Below, in pieces: positions 24,097 through 34,974 of a stretch of 64,000 bases of DNA; the first letter of the stretch is position 1; every line of letters begins with the position of its first letter. The DNA comes from Lepas anatifera (taxonomy: Eukaryota; Arthropoda; Thecostraca; Lepadidae). The position numbers were made by a program, and so were the translations under genes. The DNA lies in contig JAOTON010002130.1 in the NCBI GenBank assembly GCA_034440635.1, positions 1,546,001-1,610,000 on the forward strand, in the 5' to 3' direction. A model generated the notes under the pieces. That model had not been told where the DNA came from. It did no database searches and saw only the letters and a list, made by a program, of their open reading frames with translations.

Positions 24097-24719
24097 TGGG
24101 GCATTCCAGGACAAAACGACCAAAAAATTTCAATTTGACACCACCATGTCTAGAAAAAATATGAAACTTTGTCTCCGGGGTAGTTTTGGGCCAGAAATAC
24201 GCCTGTGAGAATCTTAGCACCCTCCGACCAACGGTGACCGAATTATAGCCCGAGGCATTTTCGGGAGGTCACCTTGTAGACTCATCTTTGATGCTTCATA
24301 ACTCAACAACGCATTGCCCGATTAACAAGTTTTGTATATCATTGAACTTGTCTTGAACAATACATTATTTTGAAAAAAGAACATTTTAAAATTTTAAAAA
24401 TTTTGACTTTTAATTCGTTTGACCTTTCCTTAGATGACCTAGCTTGACCTTTTCGACATTGAAATTGACCTTTTAGACACCTCAAAAACTTTGCTTCATC
24501 AAAGATCTTTCGATAGAAAAAATAAAAATGCGTTCTTTCTATAAATTCCAGATATTTAGCACCGAAGGTGGGTATGTAGACCGTTTTTGACCACTGCGGC
24601 ATTACAGCCTTATGTTTAACGCCGCAAACATAGCGATTGCTTTTGTAATCGGTTGCTGGCAATCATATGGCATTGTCTTTACGAAATTTTCATCGTAAAA
24701 GTGTCAAAATATATGACAA

Positions 24720-25757
24720 TTAACCCTCGCCCCACCGGGGGCCATCGATGGCCCACCCCTAAGGTTTTTCCGGGATAGCAGAAAAACGACGAGGCGCAGC
24801 ACCGCGGTTGAGGACTCTACCTCTCACTGCATCATTTTCCCATCATCCCTGAAATTTTTTACCCCGGGTCACCCAAGGTCAGGTCACCAGACGAGGTCAA
24901 CCAAGGTCACCTCACTTCACCTTTAGAGCTCTGTAAGAGCTACATTTCAAAGTCGATCGATTTGAAACTTCCTACACTTCATGACCCCTCCAGGGTCTAC
25001 AAGGTGTATATCCGGGATTTTTCGATTTCGTTCCCTGAGGTCAGGTCACGAGGCGACCTCTCCCATTGGAAAAGCATGGGGAAAAGCTATTTCATGATAT
25101 AAAACCCACAAAAATGATTGCAAATACTCAGACTGCTCAGAACAACGTTTTTGGACACCCTTTCACGGATCCCAGGGGTCATATTTGCCCTTTGACTTTT
25201 CCAAGGTCATCCAAGGTCACCAGAGGTCAAAAACAGTATTTTGACAATAACTTTTGACCTAATTGAGCTAGAGCGGTGAAACAAACACTATCGTGTTTGT
25301 CTTGTCACTGGCTTTCATTTGATATACAGCAAGGTTACTTTTTGACCTTTCGTGACCTCAGGTCATATTAGGTCACGAGGTGACCTCTGGCGGTCAAACC
25401 ACTGGCGGGAGGTCTTTACGTTCCACATAGCGGAAAAAGTACTGGCAATTTGCTATCAAATGTACTTTACCAGGCCTCAATAGCTCTAATGACATAAGAG
25501 TTATGCCCAGTTTGCTTTATCATTGCATATTTGAGTGAAAATAGCCGATCTTGACCTAATTTGACCTCTGGAGGTCAAACCATTGACCTGAGCACTAAAA
25601 CATGCGAAGTAATTTCTTACTGAATTCACGCGAGCTTTCTATTGCACTTTGCAGATTTGCGCTAACGCCCATATTTTCGGAGTTAGAGGGGGGCCATCGA
25701 TGGCCCCTCCCCGGTGGGGCGAAGGTGGCGCCGGACCCCCGGTGGGGCGCGGGTTAA
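24720..25757. mobile_element. TTAA-flanked (piggyBac-like) non-autonomous element 1
   Basis: TTAA at 24720-24723 and 25754-25757 flanks termini CCCTCGCCCCACCGGGGG and CCCCCGGTGGGGCGCGGG. The corresponding site in the inverted outer copy (58974-58977) has a single TTAA and no insert, proving insertion at TTAA. The interior is non-coding and carries many AGGTCA/TGACCT motifs, including DR4 pairs at 24894-24909 and 25204-25229. Assignment to the piggyBac group rests on the target site and CCC-type ends; no transposase is present. Confidence 0.85.
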
Positions 25758-27380
25758 CACGCGTCCACCCGAGGGGGTGGGCAGCCGGCCTCCTCAGGTC
25801 TCTACAGGTAGTAAAAAAACACATTCGTGGAGCGCCACCGTACTCCATGTACCTTTAACACAACATTTTGTAACTTCTGAAAAAAAATAATTAAGGTAAA
25901 CTGGGAGGTGGTAGGTACCGTAAATACTGAAGGCCAGCTGGCAACTGACTGGTGAGGGGGGTGACCTGAGGTAGACGGTCGTCGTTATGCCTTGTGGGAC
26001 TTTCAACTTTGGTTCATTGATTAACACTTCATCGTGGGAGTTGCTCGTTTGAGTGGTGGGATCGGGGTCTCCGTAAAAAGTCCCTTGATGACCCTAGTGA
26101 GACACCTACTCCTAAAACTGAACTGGCAACCACTTGGACAATATTTATGAAAATAAGAATTGCAGTCATTAAAAGTGATAGAAAGGGATCCATTGTTTCG
26201 AGTGAGACGAGGGCAAATGAACTTATTAATAATTAACATTTCAGCCTTAAACGAAAATTTACAAAGATGTCGCGGCTTTATCCATAATTGAAACAAGTAT
26301 AACTTATCCTATGGGCACCACTAACTCACAATTACATCGTTCCTGGAGATGGAAAAATAATATCGATACAATGTGACCCAATGCAGCACATCATACGTTT
26401 GAGAGGATTCATGCAATGTAAAAAAACGTGTTTGAAAGGCGTTCATTCCCAAAAAGTATTTTGAATCTGCTCATATATGAGAAAAATGTCCTGAAAATGT
26501 AACGCATTCGACTTGGTCACTTGAACAGGTTACCTCATGATATTTTTACAAGGTGATCATTTCATAGCTGACACGGATCCCAGAATCCCAGATGAATAAT
26601 GACACAGTGCACTGGTAGTGATGCCGTTAAACAGCCAGTTTTAACCACTACCGAATATGTTACATACAATCGTTTGGTCATGGCACCTTTGAGTTTGCTC
26701 GAGGTCACAGTATTTTTACAGGAACTAAATGGAAACCTAAATTTTGTGGCATAATAGGTGACAGAGGAGAGCCGTAGAAAGAAACGTTCAGCACAATTGG
26801 AACACTCTTGTTGAGCCCAAACGGATTATGTATCTTATAATATTGCCTAGTCAAATGTCAAAATTAACCTGCTTTGACCTAGAGCTAGGCTTAGGCCTGT
26901 ATGGTAAAAAGAATATTAATCAAACTGCAGTGGCAAGTCAGACACGACGACGTAAAAATAAAACCTCCATCGCAATTCTCGACAATTCTCAATTCTCTCA
27001 ATTTATCAAAATTTACCAATTGCCCCATGCATTTCTAATGGAAAGATCATGACCCTGACCCTGCTCCCGGTTATTGACATAGAAATCCTGCTACGAAAAT
27101 TATCGTGCTCGGCGACCTTACTATGTATTGTGAATCTAACGACGATAGGCTAGATTTGATATTATTGATCCACCTCCCAAACTTTTTTCGAGGTTAGGTC
27201 TCTTGACCTGGGTTGGCCGTCTGACCTAGAATGACCCAGACCTAAAATTTTTCCAAAAGCTGCAAAAATTTTGAGTTAGAGGTACATGAAGTACGGTGGC
27301 GCTGCGCGAAGGTGTCTTTTTTACTACCTGTGGAAACCTGAAGAGGCCGGTTGCCCACCCCTTGTGTGGGCGCGTGTTAA
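25754..27380. mobile_element. TTAA-flanked element 2, copy A
   Basis: The termini are TTAACACGCGTCCACC and its near-complement at 27366-27380 (gggcgcgtgttaa). About 65 bp of terminal inverted repeat includes the landmark ctacaggtagtaaaaaaaca. Its inverted homologue, copy B, is 57379-58977. The longest internal frames are short and unrecognised. Confidence 0.8.
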
Positions 27381-27480
27381 TTTTCATATATTTTGACACT
27401 TTCACGATGAAAATTTCGTAAAGACAATGCCATATGATTGCAAGCAACCGATTACAAAAGCAATCGCTTTGTTTGCGGAG

Positions 27481-27630
27481 TTAAACATAAGGCTTTACTA
27501 CCGCAGTGGTCAAAACCCGTCTGCATACCTACCTTATGTGCTAAAAATTTGGAACTTAAACATAAGGCTTTACTACCGCAGTGGTCAAAACCCGTCTACA
27601 TACCTACCTTAGGTGCTAAAAATTTGGAAC
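27481..27630. repeat. 75-bp tandem duplication in right arm of foldback element
   Basis: Two units (27481-27555 and 27556-27630) differ at very few bases (for example gtctgcat against gtctacat). The left arm and the second element copy carry one unit, so the duplication is local and recent. Confidence 0.9.
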
Positions 27631-28058
27631 TTATGGCGAAAACGCATTTTTTTCTATCGAAAGATATTTGATGAAGCAAAATTTTTGAGGTGTCTAAAAG
27701 TTCAATTTCAATGTCGAAAAGGTCAAGCTAGGTCATCTAAGAAAAGGTCAAACGAATTAAAAGTAAAAATTTTTAAAATTAATTTTTTTTCAAAATAATG
27801 TATGGTTCAAGATGAGTTCAACGATATACAAAACTTGTTAATCGGGCAATGCGTTGTTGAGTTATGAAGCATCAAAGATGAGTCTACAAGGTGACCTCCC
27901 GAAAATGCCTCGGGCTATAACTCGGTCACCGTTGGTCGGAGGGGGCTAAGATTCTCACAGGCGTGTTTCTGGCCCAAAACTACCCCGGAGACAAAGTTTC
28001 AGATTTTTTCTAGATATGGTGGTGTCAAGCCTTGGTCGATCTGTCCTGGAATGCCCCA

Positions 28059-28757
28059 CCTGCCAAATTTCGGTTTTCTAGCCTGCTACCAACTCCCAAC
28101 TCCTGCCAACCTCCATTATCGGGTCGTATGTTAAAACTGGCAACTGTGACAGCGGGTTCCAGGTGTCCATCAGGGTCTATCATTTTAGTAGAAACTGAAC
28201 GTAGTACATATATTAAATCACAAATGGCACGCTCTGCAATTCAAGAAAGGAGTTACTTAATTGAAAAACTCGTAGAGATCTACTATAACTAGAGCAGACA
28301 TTCTGTACAAGTTTTGCTAGCACAAGTCTGGGCCAGGTTAATTGGAGAATCACGTGATAACTTCAGCGAGAGCTTTTCGATTCAGCGAACGACTAAATAA
28401 TTTTCGCATGGAAAGTCATTATTCATTGCGAAGATTCGTGGCATATTAGACCGTTGTCATGACAACCCTTTGTTGAATGAACTTAATTGAATTAAAGTGA
28501 ATACGATTAGCAGAGAGGTGTTTCAGTTAACAGTCCCGGCCTTCCCCATAGAGGTTCAGATTTGTACAAACAAAACGTTCAATTTTGACGTTCACACAGG
28601 TGTGCTGTCCTCTCGAAGGTCTTATAACTTACCTCTCTAGTTAAAGTAGGTAAATGTATATGGGAAAACTAGTTACACGCTTAATTTTGTACTCCGAAAA
28701 CATGTATTTTGAGTTTGGGCCCTCCAAAAAATATAAATTTTGTCACAGCAATACCCC
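28059..28757. other. Single-copy-like DNA, no gene recognised
   Basis: The 86-codon frame at 28032-28292 begins inside the element end and shows no motif. Nothing else is seen. Confidence 0.35.
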
Positions 28758-29775
28758 TTAACACGCACCCCGCTGGGGGGTGGCGAAATTCGTCCCCCCT
28801 CTTGGTTTTCCCCAGATAGCTCAAAAACGAAAAGACGCAGAACAATAAAACTTACGTACCTTATCCCTTATCAATTTTACACATCTGACTAAATTTTTTA
28901 GTTAAGGTCATGTTAGGTCAAGGAGTTTTCCAACGTCAAGTGACACGACCCCAAAACCTAAAATCACGAGTTTGAATCGGCGCCCAGGAAACATCAGCGA
29001 ACCGATCAGTTTGAAACTTCCACAATATGATAAGGTCATTAGGGTCTACAAATCTGCTATCTCTGAATTTTTATATTGTTGACCTAAGGTGGGGTCAATT
29101 TTTGCTCACCCCATTAGTCTATGGTCAAAAATAGAATGGGCTCGTTTTCAGTAAATACTGGATAGATAAAGCTGAAAATCCTCAAACCGTCTATTCTTAC
29201 CACGATCTTGACCATAAACTTGAGTTTTTGAGCATTTGACCTCCAAAGGTTATGTCAGGTCACGGGAGCATAGAGTGATTGTTTTGCCAATAACTTCTCA
29301 CTGAATTGAGATAAAGCTCCCATTTTGCTTGCATTGTGCTTATATTGTCACGGGGAGTCCATTGATATGCAACATGACCATATCAAGTCACTCTGTAACC
29401 ACGACCTAGCTAGAGGTCAGGTCATGTTCACTATTTGACCTAGCAAGGTCATATTATACATCATTCGATTTGCCGCAACGAGAGGAATCCAATGATGCAT
29501 GAATATTTGATCCAGCTCCCCTGAGGACAGATCTAGAGAGAGAAACGTACAATGCTCTATTGTAGGCCGATGGAACTTTCTTTGACCTATGCTGACCTCA
29601 ATATTGACCTGACATAAACATTATTCGTACAAAATCTATTCGTCTTGTCAAGGAATTCTGAACGCCGCCCGTAATTTTCCTTTAGCTTCCTTTGGGGAAT
29701 GAGATATGGAGAGGAGGCGAAAAACGCCCCCAGCGGGGCGCGTCATGCCAGGGACCTCAGCGGGGCGCGTGTTAA
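28758..29775. mobile_element. TTAA-flanked non-autonomous element 3
   Basis: TTAA at both ends flanks CACGCACCCCGCTGGGG and CCTCAGCGGGGCGCGTG. A duplicated inner end (cagcggggcgcgtcatg near 29734) suggests a tandem terminal duplication. The interior resembles element 1 in its repeated aggtca/tgacct motifs. It is non-coding, although a minus frame (29648-30355) enters its right end. Confidence 0.75.
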
Positions 29776-30355
29776 ACATAAACGAGAGGAGCAATAATAG
29801 CGTCTTAACGGCATCGCTAAACGACTGGATAACATCTTGATTGCACACCCTCTTATCGCCTGCAGCCGAGGTCAGAAGGGTTCCCAAACTTGCAGTGTCC
29901 GCCGTGAGAGTACGTAGCGGTGTGAACCCCTGGTGCGGGACCACCGTCAATCTCGGGTCGTCACCAAAGCCAGTCACTTCATTAAGCACGCGTGTATGCA
30001 CGCTGTGATAAGGTGTGGTAATGCGTAACCCGAGTAACTGTGGCTGGCAGGCGCAACTGCGGGGTTTTCTAAAGGGGCCCACGGCACCCAGGTGTTTGTG
30101 TTCTCCAGTGTGTTCCCATGTGTCCGTCCTGCTGCATTCCCAATGCTCCAGTCTGATTTTGTTTTCCCCTGTTGTACTCCGGTAATGCCGCCATAATATA
30201 ATTAACCTCAGCGCTAGGGGGATTTCTAAGCCCCATTCCTCACCCCCGGTCGCTAAAATTATCCGAGGCGACCAAAAAACAGCATCGCCCCGTGCAGCCA
30301 CATACCTGATATAGCTATTTCCTGACCTATTTTGCATCTTTTCGGAAGGTTTCAA
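29776..30355 (-). other. Unrecognised minus-strand open frame running out of a TTAA element
   Basis: A 235-codon minus frame spans 29648-30355; its last ~42 codons lie in element 3. The unique part includes the segments LTADTASLGTLLTSAAGD and CNQDVIQSFSDAVKTLL, which look protein-like, but no family is recognised. It may be a decayed exon or chance. No splice sites were convincing. Confidence 0.25.
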
Positions 30356-31640
30356 GTCAAGGTTGCGTCCTGTCAGGTAAACAAGTCATATCAAGTGACC
30401 TCACCCCCCCCAAAACTCAAGTGACAGCCGTGGGTCTATGCGTGGCCCTCCCATTTTAAGCTTATGAATATTTTTTTAGCCCTTCGGCGTCAGTTTTTCA
30501 GTATGTACAGCCCCCTGCAATTGAATCTGTACACACTAGGCTTATAAATTTTTGTTATAATGTGAGCGAACTACCGCTTGCAGAATCGTGATTAAACATA
30601 CAGCATGTGCGTTTTGCTCCCAGCTGTCGATAACGTGTCGACAATACTCAGCAACGACATATTCTAGAAATTAATACCGAAAAACCAAATTGTCCGCAGA
30701 CAACGATCAAAAATGTTTTCTGCGAATTGTTTTCAAACAACGAATCTGGAACCCAGTTTTTGGGACAATTTTGAAAGCCACGGGTAAGACACACATGCTG
30801 TATATTTCATCGTGGCCGAGGGAGCAATAGTTATCCGGAATTTAGCCAACAACTGCTGAGCCTAGTGTGTACAGATTCAATTGCAGGGGGTTGTACGTCT
30901 CAGATCAACTTCAAATTTCCACATCATGTGTTCATGGCCCATTTCTATGATTGAAACTAAAAAATCTGGACTGTCACCTTTGACGGGCCATCTGAGGTCA
31001 CATGAACAGTTCCCGAGAATTTACCAAACTTTTTAGCAAACAAAAATAGAGCTTTCCTTTTACCCCCACTGTGTTTGTATTTTCGTGACGCATGGAATGA
31101 TCCACACCATGGCCATACCAAGTCGCTTTGGGCCAATTCATTGATATGACGTCACGTGAAACTTTGAATTTGACCTAGCAAGGTGAAACCATACATCGTT
31201 CGACTTCTATTGACTAGAGGATTACAGTGGTGCCTCAATAATGATCTATCGTGCTTTGTTTGGGAATCTATTGGCGAAAAATTAAATATCAAACAGTATG
31301 GGTACTGATAATCTATCGTCATCGACATCGTTCAACCTTAAACTAGAGTTAGCCTTTAAAGTTTGTAGCCACTGCCGATACGTGTTAACAACAGCTTTCA
31401 AATGGCCCTAGAAACACTATTCCACACTACTTCTGAAGTCTGACAAATGACGTCTAAATCGAGCCTGCTTGATATTCCAGCCTGGAGGTATATACTAAAC
31501 CTTACAATTTTCACTAACCTGCAGCGACCTAGCCTTTAACCTGACCACAAAAAAATGAATATCACTTAAATAAACGAGCCATTCATGTGATTCCGAATGG
31601 AGTGCAGAAAACGGTTCTCTGTCTTAGTTCCTGGGATAAA
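30356..31640. other. Intergenic or intronic DNA, nothing recognised
   Basis: A short direct similarity exists around ctgtacacactagg (30527) and its near-complement cctagtgtgtacag (30861), suggesting ends of a small decayed inverted-repeat element of about 350 bp. No gene is seen. Confidence 0.3.
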
Positions 31641-31890
31641 GGAGGTTTTGGAAGTCCACATCATTTCATAAGCGTTGAAAAAGGGTGGGTCACCCCCCCA
31701 CGTTTTGGCCAACAATTTCCTGATCCCAGTCAAAATGGGAGAAAACAGGATATTTGTATAACCAGCCGTTGCGGAGGGCAAAGAGAAGCCCGAATTCAAA
31801 GCGTTTTTGTTTCTAACGTGGAAAGTTTCTTGTCAGCATCAGGTTGAAGTTTGGCTGGCCCACTCACTTTTTGCCGGTGGCAACGCTTCT
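31641..31890. repeat. Dispersed repeat, partner at 48890-49135
   Basis: Both copies contain cataagcgttg(a/g)aaaagg, gtcaaaatgggagaaaac, ataaccagccg and cttgtcagcatcaggttg in the same order and orientation. They are diverged and non-coding. A further related piece is at 32160-32290, matching about 49480-49630 in inverse orientation. Confidence 0.6.
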
Positions 31891-33215
31891 TCCTCATTTT
31901 ATAAATTTTGACCTCATATGACCACTAGAAATAACAGTATTGACGTGACGAAACAAGGTCGAGGTAATTTCGATTGCTTTGAGACGAGCTTTCGGTTCTA
32001 TTTCCGCGTCTTCCTGACTTCCTTAGATTTCGAGCTAACATCCACACTGGAGAGGGGACTGGCACTTTAAAGCGCACTGGAGGGAGGGAGAGGTACCAGC
32101 CTTCCACCCGAGATCTCGGAAACTTGGTGGGTTAAAAAAACGCCGGTTGGGGAGTGGGTGGGGGTTATGGTGACGTACAGTCTGTTGCGAAAGTATCGTT
32201 CCGTTCCAGGGGTGTCCGACCAGGCGGAAACATGAAGTTTGGGAACCACATGTCTGAGGGCGTGGCCTGTTCGGCTGGTCGACCTCCCCAGCGGTTAGCG
32301 GGTCGGACCGATGAGGCTGGTGTCAGCCGGGGAGGGTGGGGTGACCCAATGCTTTCACTTTCAGTCGTGGAAACTCCTGTATTTGAGCCTCCCCGACAGA
32401 GAGGCGAAGCACCATAATGGTAATTTCTCGGTTCCGCTGCGGTGGGCCACCAAGTATCCCTCCCCACTATTGAGAGCTGAACCCCAAATACCATTGGAGG
32501 CAGGACCGTGTGTTTTAGGGTAGTATTACTGCCAGGAGGTGGAGGGGGGAGCAGAGGTCACATTATTGCCAGAAAGTTGGCAGGAGTGGGGATAACATGG
32601 TTGTCGGGGTTGCAGAATGGGCAAATACAGGATTTTTTTATGGGACGACGCATGATTGAAAGCGGGTCACCATCTGAGCCAGAAGGGGGAGGGGTGATAA
32701 ACCAAAACCTATCGTGGGGAGCTCATTTGTATCCTGACGGAAAGAGTAAACGGGTGGCAAACGAAAGTTTATCATGGCGCCACTGACATTTTAGGAGAAG
32801 CCGCGACCATTAAGGGGCGTCGAGGCTCAATCAAGGGAAGGGAGCAAGTGCCCTCACTTGCCTTCCCTGAATTCACCCATGAGGTGCAAGGGATGCAGAA
32901 CTCAAACTAATTAATGACTGATGAGCCAGCCCCTCAACATGATCGGTCTCTTGACACTTTGCAGCACCATCTTACCTATGATAGGGACGTCACAGTGGTT
33001 ACAGCGGATTGTTGTATCTTAACTGTTCCGAAACATCGATTTCAATAATATTTTGGGATGCCAGCGCTTCTCTTGAAATTACTTTCTGGCCCACTCCAGC
33101 TTTCAACGCCAGATTCCGTCACCGCGAGTATCCTCGATCAGTCGGAGGTACTGGCGGCAGAGTCACGTGACCTCCAAACGGGTCGCCTGTCCGGACTAGT
33201 GGGGTGGCGGCAGCG
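31891..33215. other. Repeat-derived and unassigned DNA
   Basis: Short purine-rich low-complexity stretches (for example ggaggtggaggggggagcag at 32535) and overlapping frames on both strands. No gene is supportable. Confidence 0.3.
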
Positions 33216-33310
33216 TGCGGAGCCGTGGTGTAGTGGGTAGGGTGTTACGCTCTCTTACAGAGCATGCTGGGTCGAACCCGGGTTGGCTGTGCATAGCTTG
33301 GCAGTTTTTT
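33216..33310 (+). mobile_element. tRNA-like SINE head
   Basis: gccgtggtgtagtgggtag resembles an A box, and gggtcgaacccgggttggc about 45 bp later contains a near-consensus B box. The predicted stems do not form a full tRNA, so a SINE head is the better call. Downstream, two related copies of a different repeat (33385-33545 and 33930-34090) may be the SINE body or a neighbour. Confidence 0.5.
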
Positions 33311-33384
33311 CCAAAACTGAATACTGATGCCAACCTATCAAATGATGCTTCTAGGAGCAAACATGTTTAGCTTTCCACACATTG

Positions 33385-34095
33385 TCATGTCGGAGACGAC
33401 CCTCGCCGTTACGTGACCTGAGGGGGTGGAGCTGGGCTGACATCGGAATGCGGGCAATGTAACCTTGTGACCCAGCGAAGGGGTAGCAGATGTCACGCAG
33501 CGCATCGTTCAGGGGCGATAGTTGAGACCCTATTGCATTGTGATAGCGCCTTTGCATACGTTTAGGGATGCGCGACTTTCAAAAGATTTGATGCCAAATT
33601 TAGCACGTTTGTGAAACCTTTGTTCAAAATTATCCGAGCTCCATTTTGCACATTCAAGGGCCGTATTTCGGGCGAGCATTAAGTCACCCCGGCGCCATAT
33701 GCAGCACCGCGTCCAGGCTAAGATCAGCGGAAGGCCTGGCCTTTCCGCCATCGTCATCATTAGCGTATGTGCCGCGTTATATCTAACTGGGGGACCTGTC
33801 TTTCATACTTTTATCTTGTATGTTTTCCTACCGTTGTCTCTGTATGCTGCCGCCCCTGCTGCCACGGAGCTGAGTGGTCTGCGGAGACGACCCTCACTGT
33901 CACGTGACCTGAACACGGAGCTGAATGGTCTGCGGAGACGACCCTCGCTGTCGCGTGACCTGAGCGGGTGGTGCCGGCGCAAGCTGAGCCGGCATCGGAT
34001 TGCGGAGAATGTGATCTTGTGACCCGGCGAAGAGGTAGCAGGTGCTAGGAAGCGCGCCGTTTAGGGGTGATCGGAGAGCCAATTCCACAGTTACT
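33385..34095. repeat. Two direct, diverged copies of a repeat of about 165 bp
   Basis: Copies at about 33385-33545 and 33930-34090 share ggagacgaccctcgc, cgtgacctga and a cttgtgaccc(a/g)gcgaag(g/a)ggtagcag core. A partial third unit (ggagacgaccctcactgtc at 33883) precedes the second. They are non-coding. Confidence 0.65.
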
Positions 34096-34974
34096 GTACC
34101 ATTGTATAGCTGGGGGCGCGCGAATGTAAGGCACGTTAATTCCTCAACACGGGGCGTGCTGTATTGTCTTTCAAACTGCTGCCCATTTGTGCTGTGGTTT
34201 GCCTGCGAGAGGAGCCGTACTGAGCATAGGCGTAGGAACCGGGGAGGGCCAGGGGGGCCACTGGCCCCCCACTTTTCTGTGATGGGCCCCCGCAACGGAG
34301 GTAAGAATATTAACAACTGTAATATCAAGCAAGAAACTCAAACTGGCCCGATAGCTTGCCCCGGAACCCCGTTAAACTTACCTGTGCCCCTAAACTAAGT
34401 TGAGGTCATATGAGTTGATTTTAAGGCCCCTGAGCTTCTCGGGGCCCCTGAACTGGCCTCTGATACCATACGAGCTAATCTGGGCTCTTTGAGCTGAACT
34501 GAGCGCCCCGGAGATGGTTTGGGCAGCATGAACTGTTCTAGGATGCCTAAACTGAGCTAGGAGCCGTAACCTTGAACAGGGCCCCGTGAGTTGGCCAAAA
34601 CCTATATCCACCGACCTGGGGGCCCCTGAGCTGAGCTGGGACCGTAAAGTTAATATTGTCCTTTGAGCTAATCTGGATCCCCTGTGATGCACAGAAGACC
34701 CTAAACTTATCTGAGGCCCCTGCACAGGAATAGGGCCCCTGCTTTGAAATTGGGTTATAAGCTTTAATTGAAACCCTGGACTGTTCTGAAACCCCAAATA
34801 TGCCGGCAAGGGGCCCCTGGATGATCCAGGCCCTTAAGCTTATCTGGTCATCAGAGCTAATATGGGCCTCTGTGTTGAACTGAGGGCCCCTGAGATGGTC
34901 TGGGACCCCTATAAGGCTTTACAGCCACTGACCTGGCGGCCGTGAGCTTGAATGGGTCCCTTGAGATGTTCTGA

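Larger units (their letters stand above)
24097..28058. mobile_element. Foldback-like element, copy A, with two nested TTAA elements
   Basis: Outer arms of about 620-680 bp are inverted copies of each other (24097-24719 and 27381-28058). Both begin at the boundary with GGGGCATTCCAGGACA or its complement. Shared landmarks are CTCCGGGGTAGTTTTGGGCC and caatcgcttttgtaatcgg. Between the arms lie two TTAA-bounded elements that share one TTAA at 25754-25757. The right arm contains a 75-bp tandem duplication. A second, inverted copy is at about 56865-59598. There is no coding capacity. Confidence 0.8.

Noticed and set aside
33216..33290. tRNA gene
   Set aside because: The B box is good, but the acceptor and anticodon stems do not pair, and the sequence continues into non-tRNA repeat.
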